Both the position numbers and the translations under genes were made by a program. DNA of 60,108 nt from UBA2882 sp964619485. GTDB taxonomy: Bacteria; Bacillota; Clostridia; Lachnospirales; Lachnospiraceae. The stretch is taken from contig CAZUCI010000008.1 in assembly GCA_964619485.1 (NCBI GenBank), positions 1 through 60,108 of the forward strand, written 5' to 3'. This document shows, piece after piece, positions 16,467-24,859 of this stretch; position 1 is the first letter of the stretch; each line of letters begins with the position of its first letter. The notes beneath the pieces were generated by a model. The model was given only the letters and a program-made list of their open reading frames with translations, was not told where the DNA came from and ran no database searches.

Positions 16467-17181
16467 AAATATGGAACGTCTTTATAATGGCGTTATTAAA
16501 GAAAATCCTACCCTTGTACTTACACTTGGTATGTGTCCAACCTTAGCAGTTACCACATCCGCAGTAAATGGACTTGGAATGGGACTGACAACAACAGTTG
16601 TATTAGCATTATCCAATGCAATTATTTCACTGCTTCGTAAAGTGATTCCGGATAAAGTTCGTATTCCGGCGTTTATTGTAATTATTGCTTCCTTTGTTAC
16701 CATGATGGAGCTTTTGCTGGAGGGATTCATTCCAGGTCTTTACAGTGCCCTGGGAATTTATATTCCACTGATTGTTGTAAACTGTATTATCCTGGGTCGT
16801 GCGGAAGCATATGCCTACAAAAATCCAGTAATTCCATCCTTCTTTGATGGACTTGGAATGGGATTTGGATTTACAGCTTCATTAACTATAATTGGTATGC
16901 TTCGTGAGCTGCTTGGAGCCGGAGAAATATTTGGATTCCATATTATGCCGGCTGCTTATACACCAGTGAGCATCTTTATTATGGCACCTGGCGCTTTCTT
17001 TGTTCTGGCAATGCTTGTGGCAATTCAGAACAAGATTAAAATCGAGGGCGAGAAGAAGGGCAAGGATATGAGTAAAATCGGTTCCGGATGCAGTGATGAT
17101 TGTATGAACTGTAAAGAAGCAGGATGTTCTCACCGCAAGTTCTATGATACGGATGCAAAGGAGGTAGAGGCAAATGACTAA
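16459..17181 (+). CDS. rnfE: Rnf complex subunit E with cysteine-rich tail
   Basis: Membrane subunit of 240 residues, paired with RnfA across the membrane. Seen: ENPTLVLTLGMCPTLAVTTS with the conserved Cys, LYSALGIYIPLIVVNCIILG with a second conserved Cys, and six hydrophobic helices. ATG 16459 follows GGAGGAAA. Beyond the usual end (about residue 200) is a tail GCSDDCMNCKEAGCSH, with four cysteines and a histidine spaced like a metal site. The tail is probably cytoplasmic and may bind a metal or cluster. It overlaps rnfA by eight bases. Confidence 0.95.
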   Translation: MNKNMERLYNGVIKENPTLVLTLGMCPTLAVTTSAVNGLGMGLTTTVVLALSNAIISLLRKVIPDKVRIPAFIVIIASFVTMMELLLEGFIPGLYSALGIYIPLIVVNCIILGRAEAYAYKNPVIPSFFDGLGMGFGFTASLTIIGMLRELLGAGEIFGFHIMPAAYTPVSIFIMAPGAFFVLAMLVAIQNKIKIEGEKKGKDMSKIGSGCSDDCMNCKEAGCSHRKFYDTDAKEVEAND

Positions 17182-17749
17182 TTTGATTCTGATTGCACTT
17201 GGTGCAGCACTTGTAAACAACGTAGTTCTGAGCCAGTTCTTGGGACTCTGCCCATTCCTTGGCGTATCCAAAAAGGTAAATACAGCAGCTGGTATGGGAA
17301 CAGCAGTCATCTTTGTTATTACACTGGCATCTCTTGTGGCTGCAGTTATTTACAACTTTGTATTGGATCCTCTTGGACTGGATTATTTGAAAACCATTGT
17401 CTTTATTCTTGTTATTGCAGCTCTGGTTCAGTTTGTTGAGATGTTTTTAAAGAAATTTATGCCATCCCTCTATGAGGCACTGGGTGTCTATCTGCCACTG
17501 ATTACTACCAACTGTGCAGTACTTGGTGTAGCACTTACCAATGTTCAGGATTCCTATGGTATATTGGAAAGTGTAGTAAATGGTTTTGCTACCGCATTTG
17601 GATTTACAATTTCCATTGTGATCCTGGCAGGTATCAGAGAAAAAATTGAATACAATGATATACCGGCTCCTTTTAAAGGCATGCCAATTGTATTGGTAAC
17701 AGCAGGACTGATGGCCATTGCTTTCTGTGGCTTTTCAGGACTTTTATAG
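17174..17749 (+). CDS. rnfA: Rnf complex subunit A
   Basis: Membrane subunit of 191 residues, homologous to RnfE in inverted topology. Seen: VNNVVLSQFLGLCPFLGVSK with the conserved Cys, YEALGVYLPLITTNCAVLGV with the second, and six helices. RnfA and RnfE together are known to coordinate a 2Fe-2S cluster in the membrane. The start overlaps rnfE, and rnfB follows after twelve bases with GGAGGG. Confidence 0.97.
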   Translation: MTNLILIALGAALVNNVVLSQFLGLCPFLGVSKKVNTAAGMGTAVIFVITLASLVAAVIYNFVLDPLGLDYLKTIVFILVIAALVQFVEMFLKKFMPSLYEALGVYLPLITTNCAVLGVALTNVQDSYGILESVVNGFATAFGFTISIVILAGIREKIEYNDIPAPFKGMPIVLVTAGLMAIAFCGFSGLL

Positions 17750-17761
17750 GAGGGATAAAAG

Positions 17762-18559
17762 ATGGATTTTACTGGAATTCTTATTGCGGCAGCCCTCGTT
17801 GGCGGCATTGGATTATTTATCGGCCTCTTCCTGGGAGTCGCAGGTATCAAGTTTAAAGTCGATGTAGATGAAAAGGAAGAAGCAGTACTTGCTGCACTTC
17901 CGGGTAATAACTGTGGTGGCTGCGGATTTGCCGGCTGTTCCGGGTTAGCAGCAGCTATCGCAAAAGGGGAGGCAGAGGTTGGAACCTGTCCTGTTGGTGG
18001 AGAACCGGTTGCTAAAAAGATTGCAGAAATCATGGGTGTAGAAGCTTCTGACAGTACCAAAATGGTTGCTTTTGTAAAATGTCAGGGCGACTGTGATAAA
18101 ACAAAAGTCGATTACGATTACACCGGAGTGGAGGACTGTAATATGCTTTCCTTTGTTCCAAATGGTGGACCAAAATCCTGTAATCAGGGCTGTCTTGGTT
18201 TCGGAAGCTGCGTTAAGGCCTGTCCATTTGATGCAATTCATGTAGAAAACGGTGTTGCCGTAGTTGATAAGGAAGTTTGTAAGGCCTGCGGTAAATGTGT
18301 TGTGGCTTGTCCAAAACATTTGATTGAGCTGATTCCTTATGATGCGAAGTATGCAGTGGCCTGCTCCAATACAGAAAAAGGACCAGTTGCCATGAAAGCG
18401 TGTGATACAGCATGTATTGGCTGTACACTCTGTGCAAAGAACTGTCCGGCTGCGGCAGTGACCATTGAAAGCTTCAATGCTCATATTGATCAGGAAAAAT
18501 GTACCGGTTGTGGAACCTGTGCTGAGAAATGTCCAAAGAAAGCAATTAAACAGTTGTAA
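17762..18559 (+). CDS. rnfB: Rnf complex subunit B, multi-cluster ferredoxin
   Basis: Subunit that accepts electrons from ferredoxin, 265 residues. Seen: an N-terminal membrane helix (ILIAAALVGGIGLFIGLFLG), the 4Fe-4S motif NNCGGCGFAGCSGLA ending in GTCPVGG, then ferredoxin-type motifs CLGFGSCVKACPFDAI, CKACGKCVVACPKHLIEL, CIGCTLCAKNCPAAAV and CTGCGTCAEKCPKKAI. It is the last gene of the operon and is followed by a strong terminator. With OadB it gives this stretch two ion-pump systems. Confidence 0.97.
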   Translation: MDFTGILIAAALVGGIGLFIGLFLGVAGIKFKVDVDEKEEAVLAALPGNNCGGCGFAGCSGLAAAIAKGEAEVGTCPVGGEPVAKKIAEIMGVEASDSTKMVAFVKCQGDCDKTKVDYDYTGVEDCNMLSFVPNGGPKSCNQGCLGFGSCVKACPFDAIHVENGVAVVDKEVCKACGKCVVACPKHLIELIPYDAKYAVACSNTEKGPVAMKACDTACIGCTLCAKNCPAAAVTIESFNAHIDQEKCTGCGTCAEKCPKKAIKQL

Positions 18560-18569
18560 GAATTTTATT

Positions 18570-18609
18570 TTGTCACATACTAAAGTAAAATTAGTATGTG
18601 ACAATTTTT
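18570..18609 (+). terminator. Strong terminator of the rnf operon
   Basis: TTGTCACATACTAA (18570-18583) pairs perfectly with TTAGTATGTGACAA (18591-18604), followed by TTTTT. The 14-base-pair stem reaches to within 12 bases of the next start codon. Confidence 0.92.
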
Positions 18610-18621
18610 AAGGAGAAAAAG

Positions 18622-20001
18622 ATGAAAAGTAGCATTGCATGGGAAAAATACAGTGAAAAACAGTTAGCAAAGGTTAACCAGTTCGCTGATGATTACCGCA
18701 TATTTTTAAACGAAGGAAAAACAGAACGGGAATGTGTAAGTACAATAGTAAATCGAATTGAAGAAGAGGGCTATGTTGAGTTAGCCAAGGCTATTGAAAA
18801 AAATAAGAAATTAAAGCCTGGTGACAAGGTTTACGCTGTGAATATGGAAAAGTCTATTGTACTTTATCATATTGGAACGGAGCCTATCGAAAAGGGCATG
18901 AATATTCTTGGAGCTCATATCGATTCACCAAGACTGGATGTAAAACAGAATCCCCTTTATGAGGATGGAGATCTGGCTTATCTTGACACACATTATTATG
19001 GTGGCATCAAGAAGTATCAGTGGGTTGCAATTCCACTTGCTATCCATGGTGTTGTTGTGAAAAAAGATGGCACAACGGTAATTATCAATGTGGGCGAGGA
19101 AGAGGATGATCCGGTATTTTTTGTCTCTGATCTGTTGATTCATCTGGCAAGTGAGCAGATGGAAAAAAAGGCGAACAAGGTCATCGAGGGTGAGGCCCTT
19201 GATATTGTTGTGGGAAACACACCACTTAAGGGTGAGGAAAAAGACAAAATTACAGCAGGTGTGCTTTCGATATTAAAAGAGCAGTTCGATATTGAGGAAA
19301 AAGATTTTGTATCCGCTGAGTTGGAAGTAGTTCCGGCAGGAAAAGCAAAGGAGGCAGGATTTGACCGCAGTATGATTTTAGCCTATGGACAGGATGACAG
19401 AGTCTGCGCATTCAGTTCCCTTATGGCGATGCTTTCCATTAAGACACCAGCAAGAACAGCCTGCTGCTTACTGGTTGATAAAGAGGAGATTGGCAGTGTC
19501 GGTGCAACAGGCATGCAGTCCAAATTCTTTGAAAATTCTCTTGCAGAGGTGATGGAATTAATGGGTGGTTTTAAAGAGCTGACACTTCGAAGAGCACTGG
19601 CTAACTCCAGAATGCTTTCCTCAGACGTCAGCAGTGCCTTTGATCCTTCCTATGCAGCAAGCTTTGACAAAAAGAATGTGGCATACCTTGGACATGGTAT
19701 GGTATTTAACAAGTTTACCGGATCCCGTGGAAAGTCCGGTTCCAACGATGCCAATGCAGAGTATCTTGCCTTTATCCGCAAGATTATGGAGGATGAGGAT
19801 GTTTCCTTCCAGACCGCAGAGCTTGGAAAAGTAGATTTAGGAGGCGGTGGAACCATAGCTTATATTCTTTCACTTTATGGAATGAATGTAATCGACTGTG
19901 GTGTTGCGGTTATGAATATGCATGCACCGTATGAGGCAACCTCCAAGGCAGATTTATATGAAGCGAAATGTGGTTATACTGCTTTTTTACAGGCAGAATA
20001 A
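18622..20001 (+). CDS. M18-family aminopeptidase
   Basis: Cytosolic zinc aminopeptidase of 459 residues that trims peptides, often with a preference for acidic N-terminal residues. Seen: the metal His/Asp site LGAHIDSPRLDVKQNP near residue 95, YYGGIKKYQWVAIPLAIHG, the catalytic pair in LVDKEEIGSVGATGMQS, SSDVSSAFDPSYA, and the last metal His in VAVMNMHAPYEATSKAD. ATG 18622 follows AAGGAGAAAA. It has no operon partner; the rnf terminator lies just upstream. Confidence 0.93.
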   Translation: MKSSIAWEKYSEKQLAKVNQFADDYRIFLNEGKTERECVSTIVNRIEEEGYVELAKAIEKNKKLKPGDKVYAVNMEKSIVLYHIGTEPIEKGMNILGAHIDSPRLDVKQNPLYEDGDLAYLDTHYYGGIKKYQWVAIPLAIHGVVVKKDGTTVIINVGEEEDDPVFFVSDLLIHLASEQMEKKANKVIEGEALDIVVGNTPLKGEEKDKITAGVLSILKEQFDIEEKDFVSAELEVVPAGKAKEAGFDRSMILAYGQDDRVCAFSSLMAMLSIKTPARTACCLLVDKEEIGSVGATGMQSKFFENSLAEVMELMGGFKELTLRRALANSRMLSSDVSSAFDPSYAASFDKKNVAYLGHGMVFNKFTGSRGKSGSNDANAEYLAFIRKIMEDEDVSFQTAELGKVDLGGGGTIAYILSLYGMNVIDCGVAVMNMHAPYEATSKADLYEAKCGYTAFLQAE

Positions 20002-20030
20002 GTGATGGAAGGTCTGAAAAGACAGTATAG

Positions 20031-20140
20031 TAGAAAAACGTGTTTAAAGCACAGAGGCTGGATAATAAAGTAGAAAACGGTGTTTAAAACACAGAAGCTA
20101 GATAATAAAGCGGTGTTTAAAACACAGAAGCTGGGAGAAA
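20031..20140. repeat. 40-bp tandem repeat, 2.75 copies
   Basis: Units 20031-20070 and 20071-20110 are 40 bases each; a third partial unit is 20111-20140. Each carries a near-palindrome GTGTTTAAAACAC (first unit diverged) followed by AGAAGCT and GATAATAAAG. The array fills the space between the aminopeptidase and the methyltransferase and ends just before that start codon, so its copy number could alter the leader. Confidence 0.85.
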
Positions 20141-20144
20141 ATAT

Positions 20145-21338
20145 ATGGCAGTAGTTACAATAAAAAAAGGTGAAGGCCGAGCATTAAAGGCCGGTGGTCA
20201 GTGGATCTTTGATAATGAGATAGAATCCATTATGGGAAGATTTGAGAACGGGGAAATCGTGACGGTTCATGACTTTGATGGATATCCTTTGGGAAAGGGC
20301 TTTATCAATCAAAATTCTAAAATCCGTATCCGAATGCTAACCAGAAAAGCAGACCAGGAAATCAATGAAGAATTTATCAAAATGAGAGTGCGAAATGCCT
20401 GGGAATACCGTAAGAAAACAGTAGATACCAGTAGCTGTCGAGTGATTTTTGGAGAGGCCGATTTTCTTCCGGGAATTGTCATTGATAAGTTTTCAGATGT
20501 CCTTGTTGTGGAATCGCTGGCACTTGGAATAGATAAGCTTAAGCTAACTATTTTAGATGATTTGAAAGAGATCCTGGCAGAGGATGGAATTGTTATTCGT
20601 GGTATTTATGAACGAAGCGATGCCAAGGTTCGTCTTCATGAGGGAATGGAATTATTTAAGGGATTTATCGGTGAGCCATTTGACACCAATGTCCAGATTG
20701 TAGAAAACGGCGTGAAATATATCGTTGATGTAAAGGATGGTCAGAAGACCGGATTTTTCCTGGATCAGAAATACAACCGTCTGTCTATTCATAAACTATG
20801 CCAGAATGCAAGAGTATTGGACTGCTTTACCCATACAGGCTCCTTTGCTTTAAACGCCGGCATTGCAGGCGCATCAGAGGTAATCGGTGTTGATGCATCG
20901 CAGCTGGCTGTTGATCAGGCAACAGAAAATGCGGCATTGAACGGACTTTCCGATAAAGTGAAATTTATCTGTGAGGATGTATTCGAGCTGCTTCCGAGAT
21001 TGGAGGAAGAGAGACAGAAGTACGACGTGGTTATTTTAGACCCTCCTGCTTTTACCAAGTCCAAAAATTCAGTTAAAAATGCAACAAAGGGATACCGTGA
21101 AATTAACCTTCGTGCCATGAAGCTTGTGAAGGATGGCGGATTCCTGGCAACCTGTTCCTGTTCTCATTTCATGACCTATGAGTTGTTTACTCAGACCATT
21201 GGCCAGGCAGCAAGAAGTGTACATAAGAGACTGCGTCAGGTGGAGTTCAGAACACAGGCACCAGATCATCCGATTCTCTGGGCTGCGGACGAGTCTTATT
21301 ATTTGAAGTTTTATATTTTCCAGGTCTGCAACGAGTAG
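20145..21338 (+). CDS. Class I rRNA methyltransferase (RlmI/YwbD-like)
   Basis: SAM-dependent rRNA large-subunit (cytosine-C5)-type methyltransferase of 397 residues. Seen: an N-terminal PUA domain (about 1-75, GEGRALKAGGQWIFDNEIES), an EEHEE-like linker, KTGFFLDQKYNRL, the SAM motif VLDCFTHTGSFALNAG, acidic VIGVDASQLAVDQA, and the catalytic-type motif VVILDPPAFTKSK. LATCSCSHFM supplies the C-terminal Cys region. Its leader is the 40-bp tandem array. It ends at a bidirectional terminator facing an XRE gene. Confidence 0.9.
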   Translation: MAVVTIKKGEGRALKAGGQWIFDNEIESIMGRFENGEIVTVHDFDGYPLGKGFINQNSKIRIRMLTRKADQEINEEFIKMRVRNAWEYRKKTVDTSSCRVIFGEADFLPGIVIDKFSDVLVVESLALGIDKLKLTILDDLKEILAEDGIVIRGIYERSDAKVRLHEGMELFKGFIGEPFDTNVQIVENGVKYIVDVKDGQKTGFFLDQKYNRLSIHKLCQNARVLDCFTHTGSFALNAGIAGASEVIGVDASQLAVDQATENAALNGLSDKVKFICEDVFELLPRLEEERQKYDVVILDPPAFTKSKNSVKNATKGYREINLRAMKLVKDGGFLATCSCSHFMTYELFTQTIGQAARSVHKRLRQVEFRTQAPDHPILWAADESYYLKFYIFQVCNE

Positions 21339-21392
21339 TGAGACAGACAAGAAGGAAAAAGTGAATTTGACCAATAAGTAAAAACAGTGATG

Positions 21393-21426
21393 AAACAAGC
21401 TATCCGAATACAAGGATAGCTTGTTT
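21393..21426. terminator. Bidirectional terminator between convergent genes
   Basis: AAACAAGCTATCC (21393-21405) pairs perfectly with GGATAGCTTGTTT (21414-21426). It lies between the methyltransferase and the convergent XRE gene and can serve both. Confidence 0.78.
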
Positions 21427-21432
21427 GCTCTC

Positions 21433-21906
21433 TTATAACAATTCCAGTTTTTTGAGCACTCTGATTGAATTTCCAATAATGCAGCCACCTCCAACGCCAA
21501 ACATGGCAATCAGCGTTCCTGGAACGAGACTATGCATCTCATTCAATTGCATGAAGCGAAAACCCAGGTTAAGTGAAAGAAATAAGAATACTAAAAAAGC
21601 AATATTTACCTTGATGGTATTTTTTAATTCTTTTTTTATGATATTTTTTTCTTCGGCAGAAATAATGGATAATTCTTTGTAAGCAGCTGTTATGGCTGTG
21701 TCTTGAATGTCTAATAACTCGGCTAAAGAAATATTCAGTGCCTGTGCTATCTTTTCTAATAGTTCAAAATCTGGATAATTTAGACCGCGTTCCCACTTAC
21801 TGACCGCCTTATCGGATACATTTAATTCTGTTGCCAACTGTTTTTGAGTCAGGCCAAGTTGTTTCCTTTTTTCATTAATTCGATTACCAAGTATCTGTTT
21901 GTCCAT
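21433..21906 (-). CDS. Membrane-linked XRE-family regulator
   Basis: Protein of 157 residues with an N-terminal Cro/CI helix-turn-helix (about 5-62: RKQLGLTQKQLATELNVSDK, then AVSKWERGLNYPDFELLEK) and two C-terminal hydrophobic helices (VNIAFLVFLFLSLNLGF and GTLIAMFGVGGGCII). Such proteins are probably held at the membrane and may sense envelope or small-molecule signals. GGAGG precedes the start on this strand and a TATAAT lies upstream (21929-21934). It has the same layout as the regulator at 24846-25316; the two flank the UvrA2 gene. Confidence 0.87.
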   Translation of the reverse strand: MDKQILGNRINEKRKQLGLTQKQLATELNVSDKAVSKWERGLNYPDFELLEKIAQALNISLAELLDIQDTAITAAYKELSIISAEEKNIIKKELKNTIKVNIAFLVFLFLSLNLGFRFMQLNEMHSLVPGTLIAMFGVGGGCIIGNSIRVLKKLELL

Positions 21907-22088
21907 TGAGCACCTCCTTCATGTCTATATTATATCTTTTTATGCACAAGAAGGCACTCCACCTGTGGTAGAATCGACAAATTCCATCATTAATTACATT
22001 TTTATATTAAACTGTGATATTGTTATATCTTCTTTATTTAATTGAATTTACACCATTATATAGGATTTTATCTGTTGCCTATGTTGCC

Positions 22089-22276
22089 GGGGCATAAATT
22101 ACCTTAAAAATGACTCCTGTGCCCCGTAGCATTGCTAAAAACAGGTTTACATAACACTTTTTGGGCATAGGATTGAAGAATGTAAGTATTTATGCCCCAT
22201 TTTTCAAAAATAACGGGGCACAGTGGCGCCCGGTTAGGATATTTGAATCATGGTAACTTAAGGCACAGTGGCGCCC
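22089..22276. repeat. Cluster of GGGGCA-type inverted and direct repeats
   Basis: The 590-base space before the UvrA2 gene holds GGGGCATAAAT (22089-22099) with inverse ATTTATGCCCC (22188-22198), and CTGTGCCCCG (22117-22126) with inverse CGGGGCACAG (22214-22223). The two pairings cross each other, and local GGGGCA/TGCCCC pairings are alternatives. A 15-base direct repeat GGCACAGTGGCGCCC occurs at 22217-22231 and 22262-22276. This may be a set of protein sites, a switching RNA, or a mobile-element remnant. Confidence 0.65.
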
Positions 22277-22319
22277 AGACTGGATGTTTAAAATCTTTGA
22301 AGTTTTGTGAAGATATGCC

Positions 22320-22408
22320 GGACAAAATATGAGTTTTGGCTATATAATTTACAACTTAGCAGTCCATAGATGCATCTTACAAGGAGTTCTATGGCTTTTT
22401 TTTATTAA
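22320..22408 (+). promoter_or_regulatory. Promoter with early attenuator before UvrA2 gene
   Basis: CGGACA (22319-22324) and TATAAT (22343-22348) form a plausible promoter with 18-base spacing. About 15 bases downstream, CCATAGA (22364-22370) pairs with TCTATGG (22388-22394) and eight T follow, giving an intrinsic terminator within some 50 bases of the expected start. AAGGAG (22381-22386) in its loop precedes a five-codon ORF (MAFFY, 22391-22408). This resembles a ribosome-sensing attenuator, but that is an inference. Confidence 0.5.
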
Positions 22409-22497
22409 TAGTGCTATATAAATATTAGATAGAAAAACTCGAACACACAGAATGTGGTTTGACAGGGAAAAATAATAAAATAATCATGGAGGATGAA

Positions 22498-24747
22498 ATG
22501 GCACATCAGGATCATATTATCATTAAGAATCTTCATCAGAATAATTTAAAAAATATCTCTTTGGAAATTCCAAAGGAAAAGATTGTGGTTTTTACCGGGG
22601 TGTCCGGTTCTGGAAAGTCCAGTATCGTATTTGATACCATTGCAGCAGAGAGCCAGCGTCAGATGAACGAAACCTATACAGCATACATGAGGGGCAGACT
22701 TCCAAAGTTTGAGAAGCCCAGAGTGGAAAAAATCGAGAATCTTTCGGCATCAGTAATTATTGATCAGACAAGGCTTGGTGGAAATGCCCGTTCTACAGTT
22801 GGAACAATCAGTGATATGTATTCAGCGCTCAGACTTCTCTTTTCCCGTATTGGAGAGCCGACAGTGGGACCTTCTTCTTATTTTTCCTTTAACAATCCAA
22901 ATGGGATGTGCCCGGAGTGCTTTGGAATTGGTAAGGTAATGACGCTTGATATTTTACCACTCATCGACAGTAAGAAAAGTCTGAGAGAAGGGATGGTGGA
23001 TTTGCCGGCCTTTCATATAGGGAATTATTATTGGAAGCAGTATACGGAAAGTGGGTTGTTTGATCTTGATAAAAAATGGGGAGATTATTCGGAAGAAGAG
23101 CGCCGCCTTTTACTGTATGGGGCGAGAAAGCAGGGAGAGCCAAGAGTGGTCAAGCAGGTGGAGGGAATTCATAATATGATGAGCCGGCTGCTGCTGAAGC
23201 GTGATCCATCGGAAATGGGTGAGGCATCCATGAGACGTCTGACCAATTACGTGAAACAGACGGAATGTCCGGTCTGTCATGGAAAGCGTCTCAATGAAGC
23301 AGCACTTTCCTGTAAGGTCTGTGGATATAACATTTATGAAATGTGTAATCTGGAGTTTACAAAGCTTTGTGAAATTCTTCAAACCATAACGGACCCAAGA
23401 GGTGCCTCTATTACGGACAGCCTCATTACAGCTTTGAACAGAATGATTGATATTGGACTTCCATATTTGTCTCTAAACAGGGAATCTGCGACACTTTCAG
23501 GTGGTGAGGCGCAGCGGTTGAAGCTGGTGCGTTATATGGGAAGCTCCCTGACTGGGATGACCTATATTTTTGATGAGCCAAGTACAGGGATGCATCCCCG
23601 TGATGTGCATCGTATGACCAGGCTTTTGAAAAGTCTTCGGGATAAGGGAAATACGGTCTTAGTGGTGGAGCATGATAAGGATGTGATTTCCATTGCGGAT
23701 GAGGTGATTGACGTAGGCCCATTCGCCGGAAAAAATGGCGGAGAGATTCTCTATCAGGGAAGCTATGAAGGTCTTCTGTCTTCTGGTACATTGACCGGAA
23801 AAGCTATGCAGATGCAGATACCAGTCAAGAAAAATCCAAGAAAACCGAAGGAATTTCTGCCGATTCGTGATGCTGGAATTCATAATCTGAAAAATGTTTC
23901 TGTGGATATTCCACTCCATGTACTGACAACGGTGACGGGTGTTGCGGGCTCAGGGAAAAGTTCTCTGATTCGTGATATATTTGCCAGACAGTATGAAGAT
24001 CGAGTGGTATTGGTAGATCAGTCACCGGTAACTGCTACTGGCCGTTCTACGCCAGCGACCTTTCTGGGTATTTTTGATGAGATTCGGAAGCGAATGGCAA
24101 TGGAGAATGGCGTAGGAGCAGCACTGTTTTCATTTAACAGTAAAGGAGCCTGTCCTGTGTGTAAAGGACGCGGTGCAATTGTAACGGAACTGGTATTTAT
24201 GGACCCGGTCACCACAGAGTGTGAAGCATGTGGAGGCAAACGCTACAGTCAGGAGGCTCTTTCCTACACCTATCACGGGAAAAACATGGTGGATATACTT
24301 GAACTGAGTGCAGCGGAGGGAGAGCAGTTTTTTAAAGACTGCCCTAAGATTCGCAGGGCTCTTCATGCCATGGTGGAGGTTGGACTGCCATACCTTTCAC
24401 TGGGACAGCCACTTTCCACGCTGTCCGGTGGAGAGCGGCAGAGAGTTAAGCTTGCCAAGTATCTGGATCAAAAGGGAAACATCTATGTGCTGGATGAACC
24501 GACCACCGGGCTGCATGCTTCTGATGTGGCAACTATTATGAAGCTCCTGGAGTCTCTGGTGGAACGTGGAAATACGGTTATTGTCATTGAACATAACATG
24601 GATGTGGTGAAGCTGTCTGATTATGTGATTGACATTGGTCCGGATGGGGGAACCCTTGGCGGTGAGGTCGTTTTTACAGGGACGCCACAGGAAATGATTG
24701 ATCACAGTGAGACTATTACTGCCAGATATCTTAGAAAAACAGTATAG
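22498..24747 (+). CDS. UvrA2-type ABC ATPase
   Basis: Protein of 749 residues related to UvrA but shorter than the roughly 940-residue repair subunit, as in UvrA2/DrrC-type proteins tied to drug or DNA-damage tolerance. Seen: first Walker A GVSGSGKSS, zinc pairs CPECFG and CPVCHGKRLNEAALSCKVCG, signature LSGGEAQRLKL, and Walker B TYIFDEPSTGMHPRD. A second half has GVAGSGKSS, CPVCKG with CEACGG, LSGGERQRVKL and YVLDEPTTGLHASD. GGAGG at 22488-22492 selects ATG 22498 over an upstream TTG. The long repeat-rich leader with an early terminator suggests induced expression. Confidence 0.88.
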   Translation: MAHQDHIIIKNLHQNNLKNISLEIPKEKIVVFTGVSGSGKSSIVFDTIAAESQRQMNETYTAYMRGRLPKFEKPRVEKIENLSASVIIDQTRLGGNARSTVGTISDMYSALRLLFSRIGEPTVGPSSYFSFNNPNGMCPECFGIGKVMTLDILPLIDSKKSLREGMVDLPAFHIGNYYWKQYTESGLFDLDKKWGDYSEEERRLLLYGARKQGEPRVVKQVEGIHNMMSRLLLKRDPSEMGEASMRRLTNYVKQTECPVCHGKRLNEAALSCKVCGYNIYEMCNLEFTKLCEILQTITDPRGASITDSLITALNRMIDIGLPYLSLNRESATLSGGEAQRLKLVRYMGSSLTGMTYIFDEPSTGMHPRDVHRMTRLLKSLRDKGNTVLVVEHDKDVISIADEVIDVGPFAGKNGGEILYQGSYEGLLSSGTLTGKAMQMQIPVKKNPRKPKEFLPIRDAGIHNLKNVSVDIPLHVLTTVTGVAGSGKSSLIRDIFARQYEDRVVLVDQSPVTATGRSTPATFLGIFDEIRKRMAMENGVGAALFSFNSKGACPVCKGRGAIVTELVFMDPVTTECEACGGKRYSQEALSYTYHGKNMVDILELSAAEGEQFFKDCPKIRRALHAMVEVGLPYLSLGQPLSTLSGGERQRVKLAKYLDQKGNIYVLDEPTTGLHASDVATIMKLLESLVERGNTVIVIEHNMDVVKLSDYVIDIGPDGGTLGGEVVFTGTPQEMIDHSETITARYLRKTV

Positions 24748-24781
24748 ATTATTTAGGAATTTTGTGTTAAGGAGGAAGTGC

Positions 24782-24859
24782 ATAGACAGTAAGGACGTGG
24801 AAGGTATTTTGTTTGATGAAAATGAAAGGTGGCACGAGCTGAGAATTATCTGTTTCTAA
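24782..24859 (+). other. Start-less 25-codon ORF behind a perfect Shine-Dalgarno
   Basis: AAGGAGG (24769-24775) is followed after six bases by an open frame beginning with ATA and reading IDSKDVEGILFDENERW..., ending at TAA 24857-24859. There is no ATG, GTG or TTG start. It could be a remnant of a gene that once followed the UvrA2 gene. Confidence 0.3.

Noticed and set aside
17945..18604. Long minus-strand open frame opposite rnfB
   Set aside because: It arises from the Cys/Gly-rich codons of rnfB read backwards; no promoter or domain is seen, and rnfB is clear.
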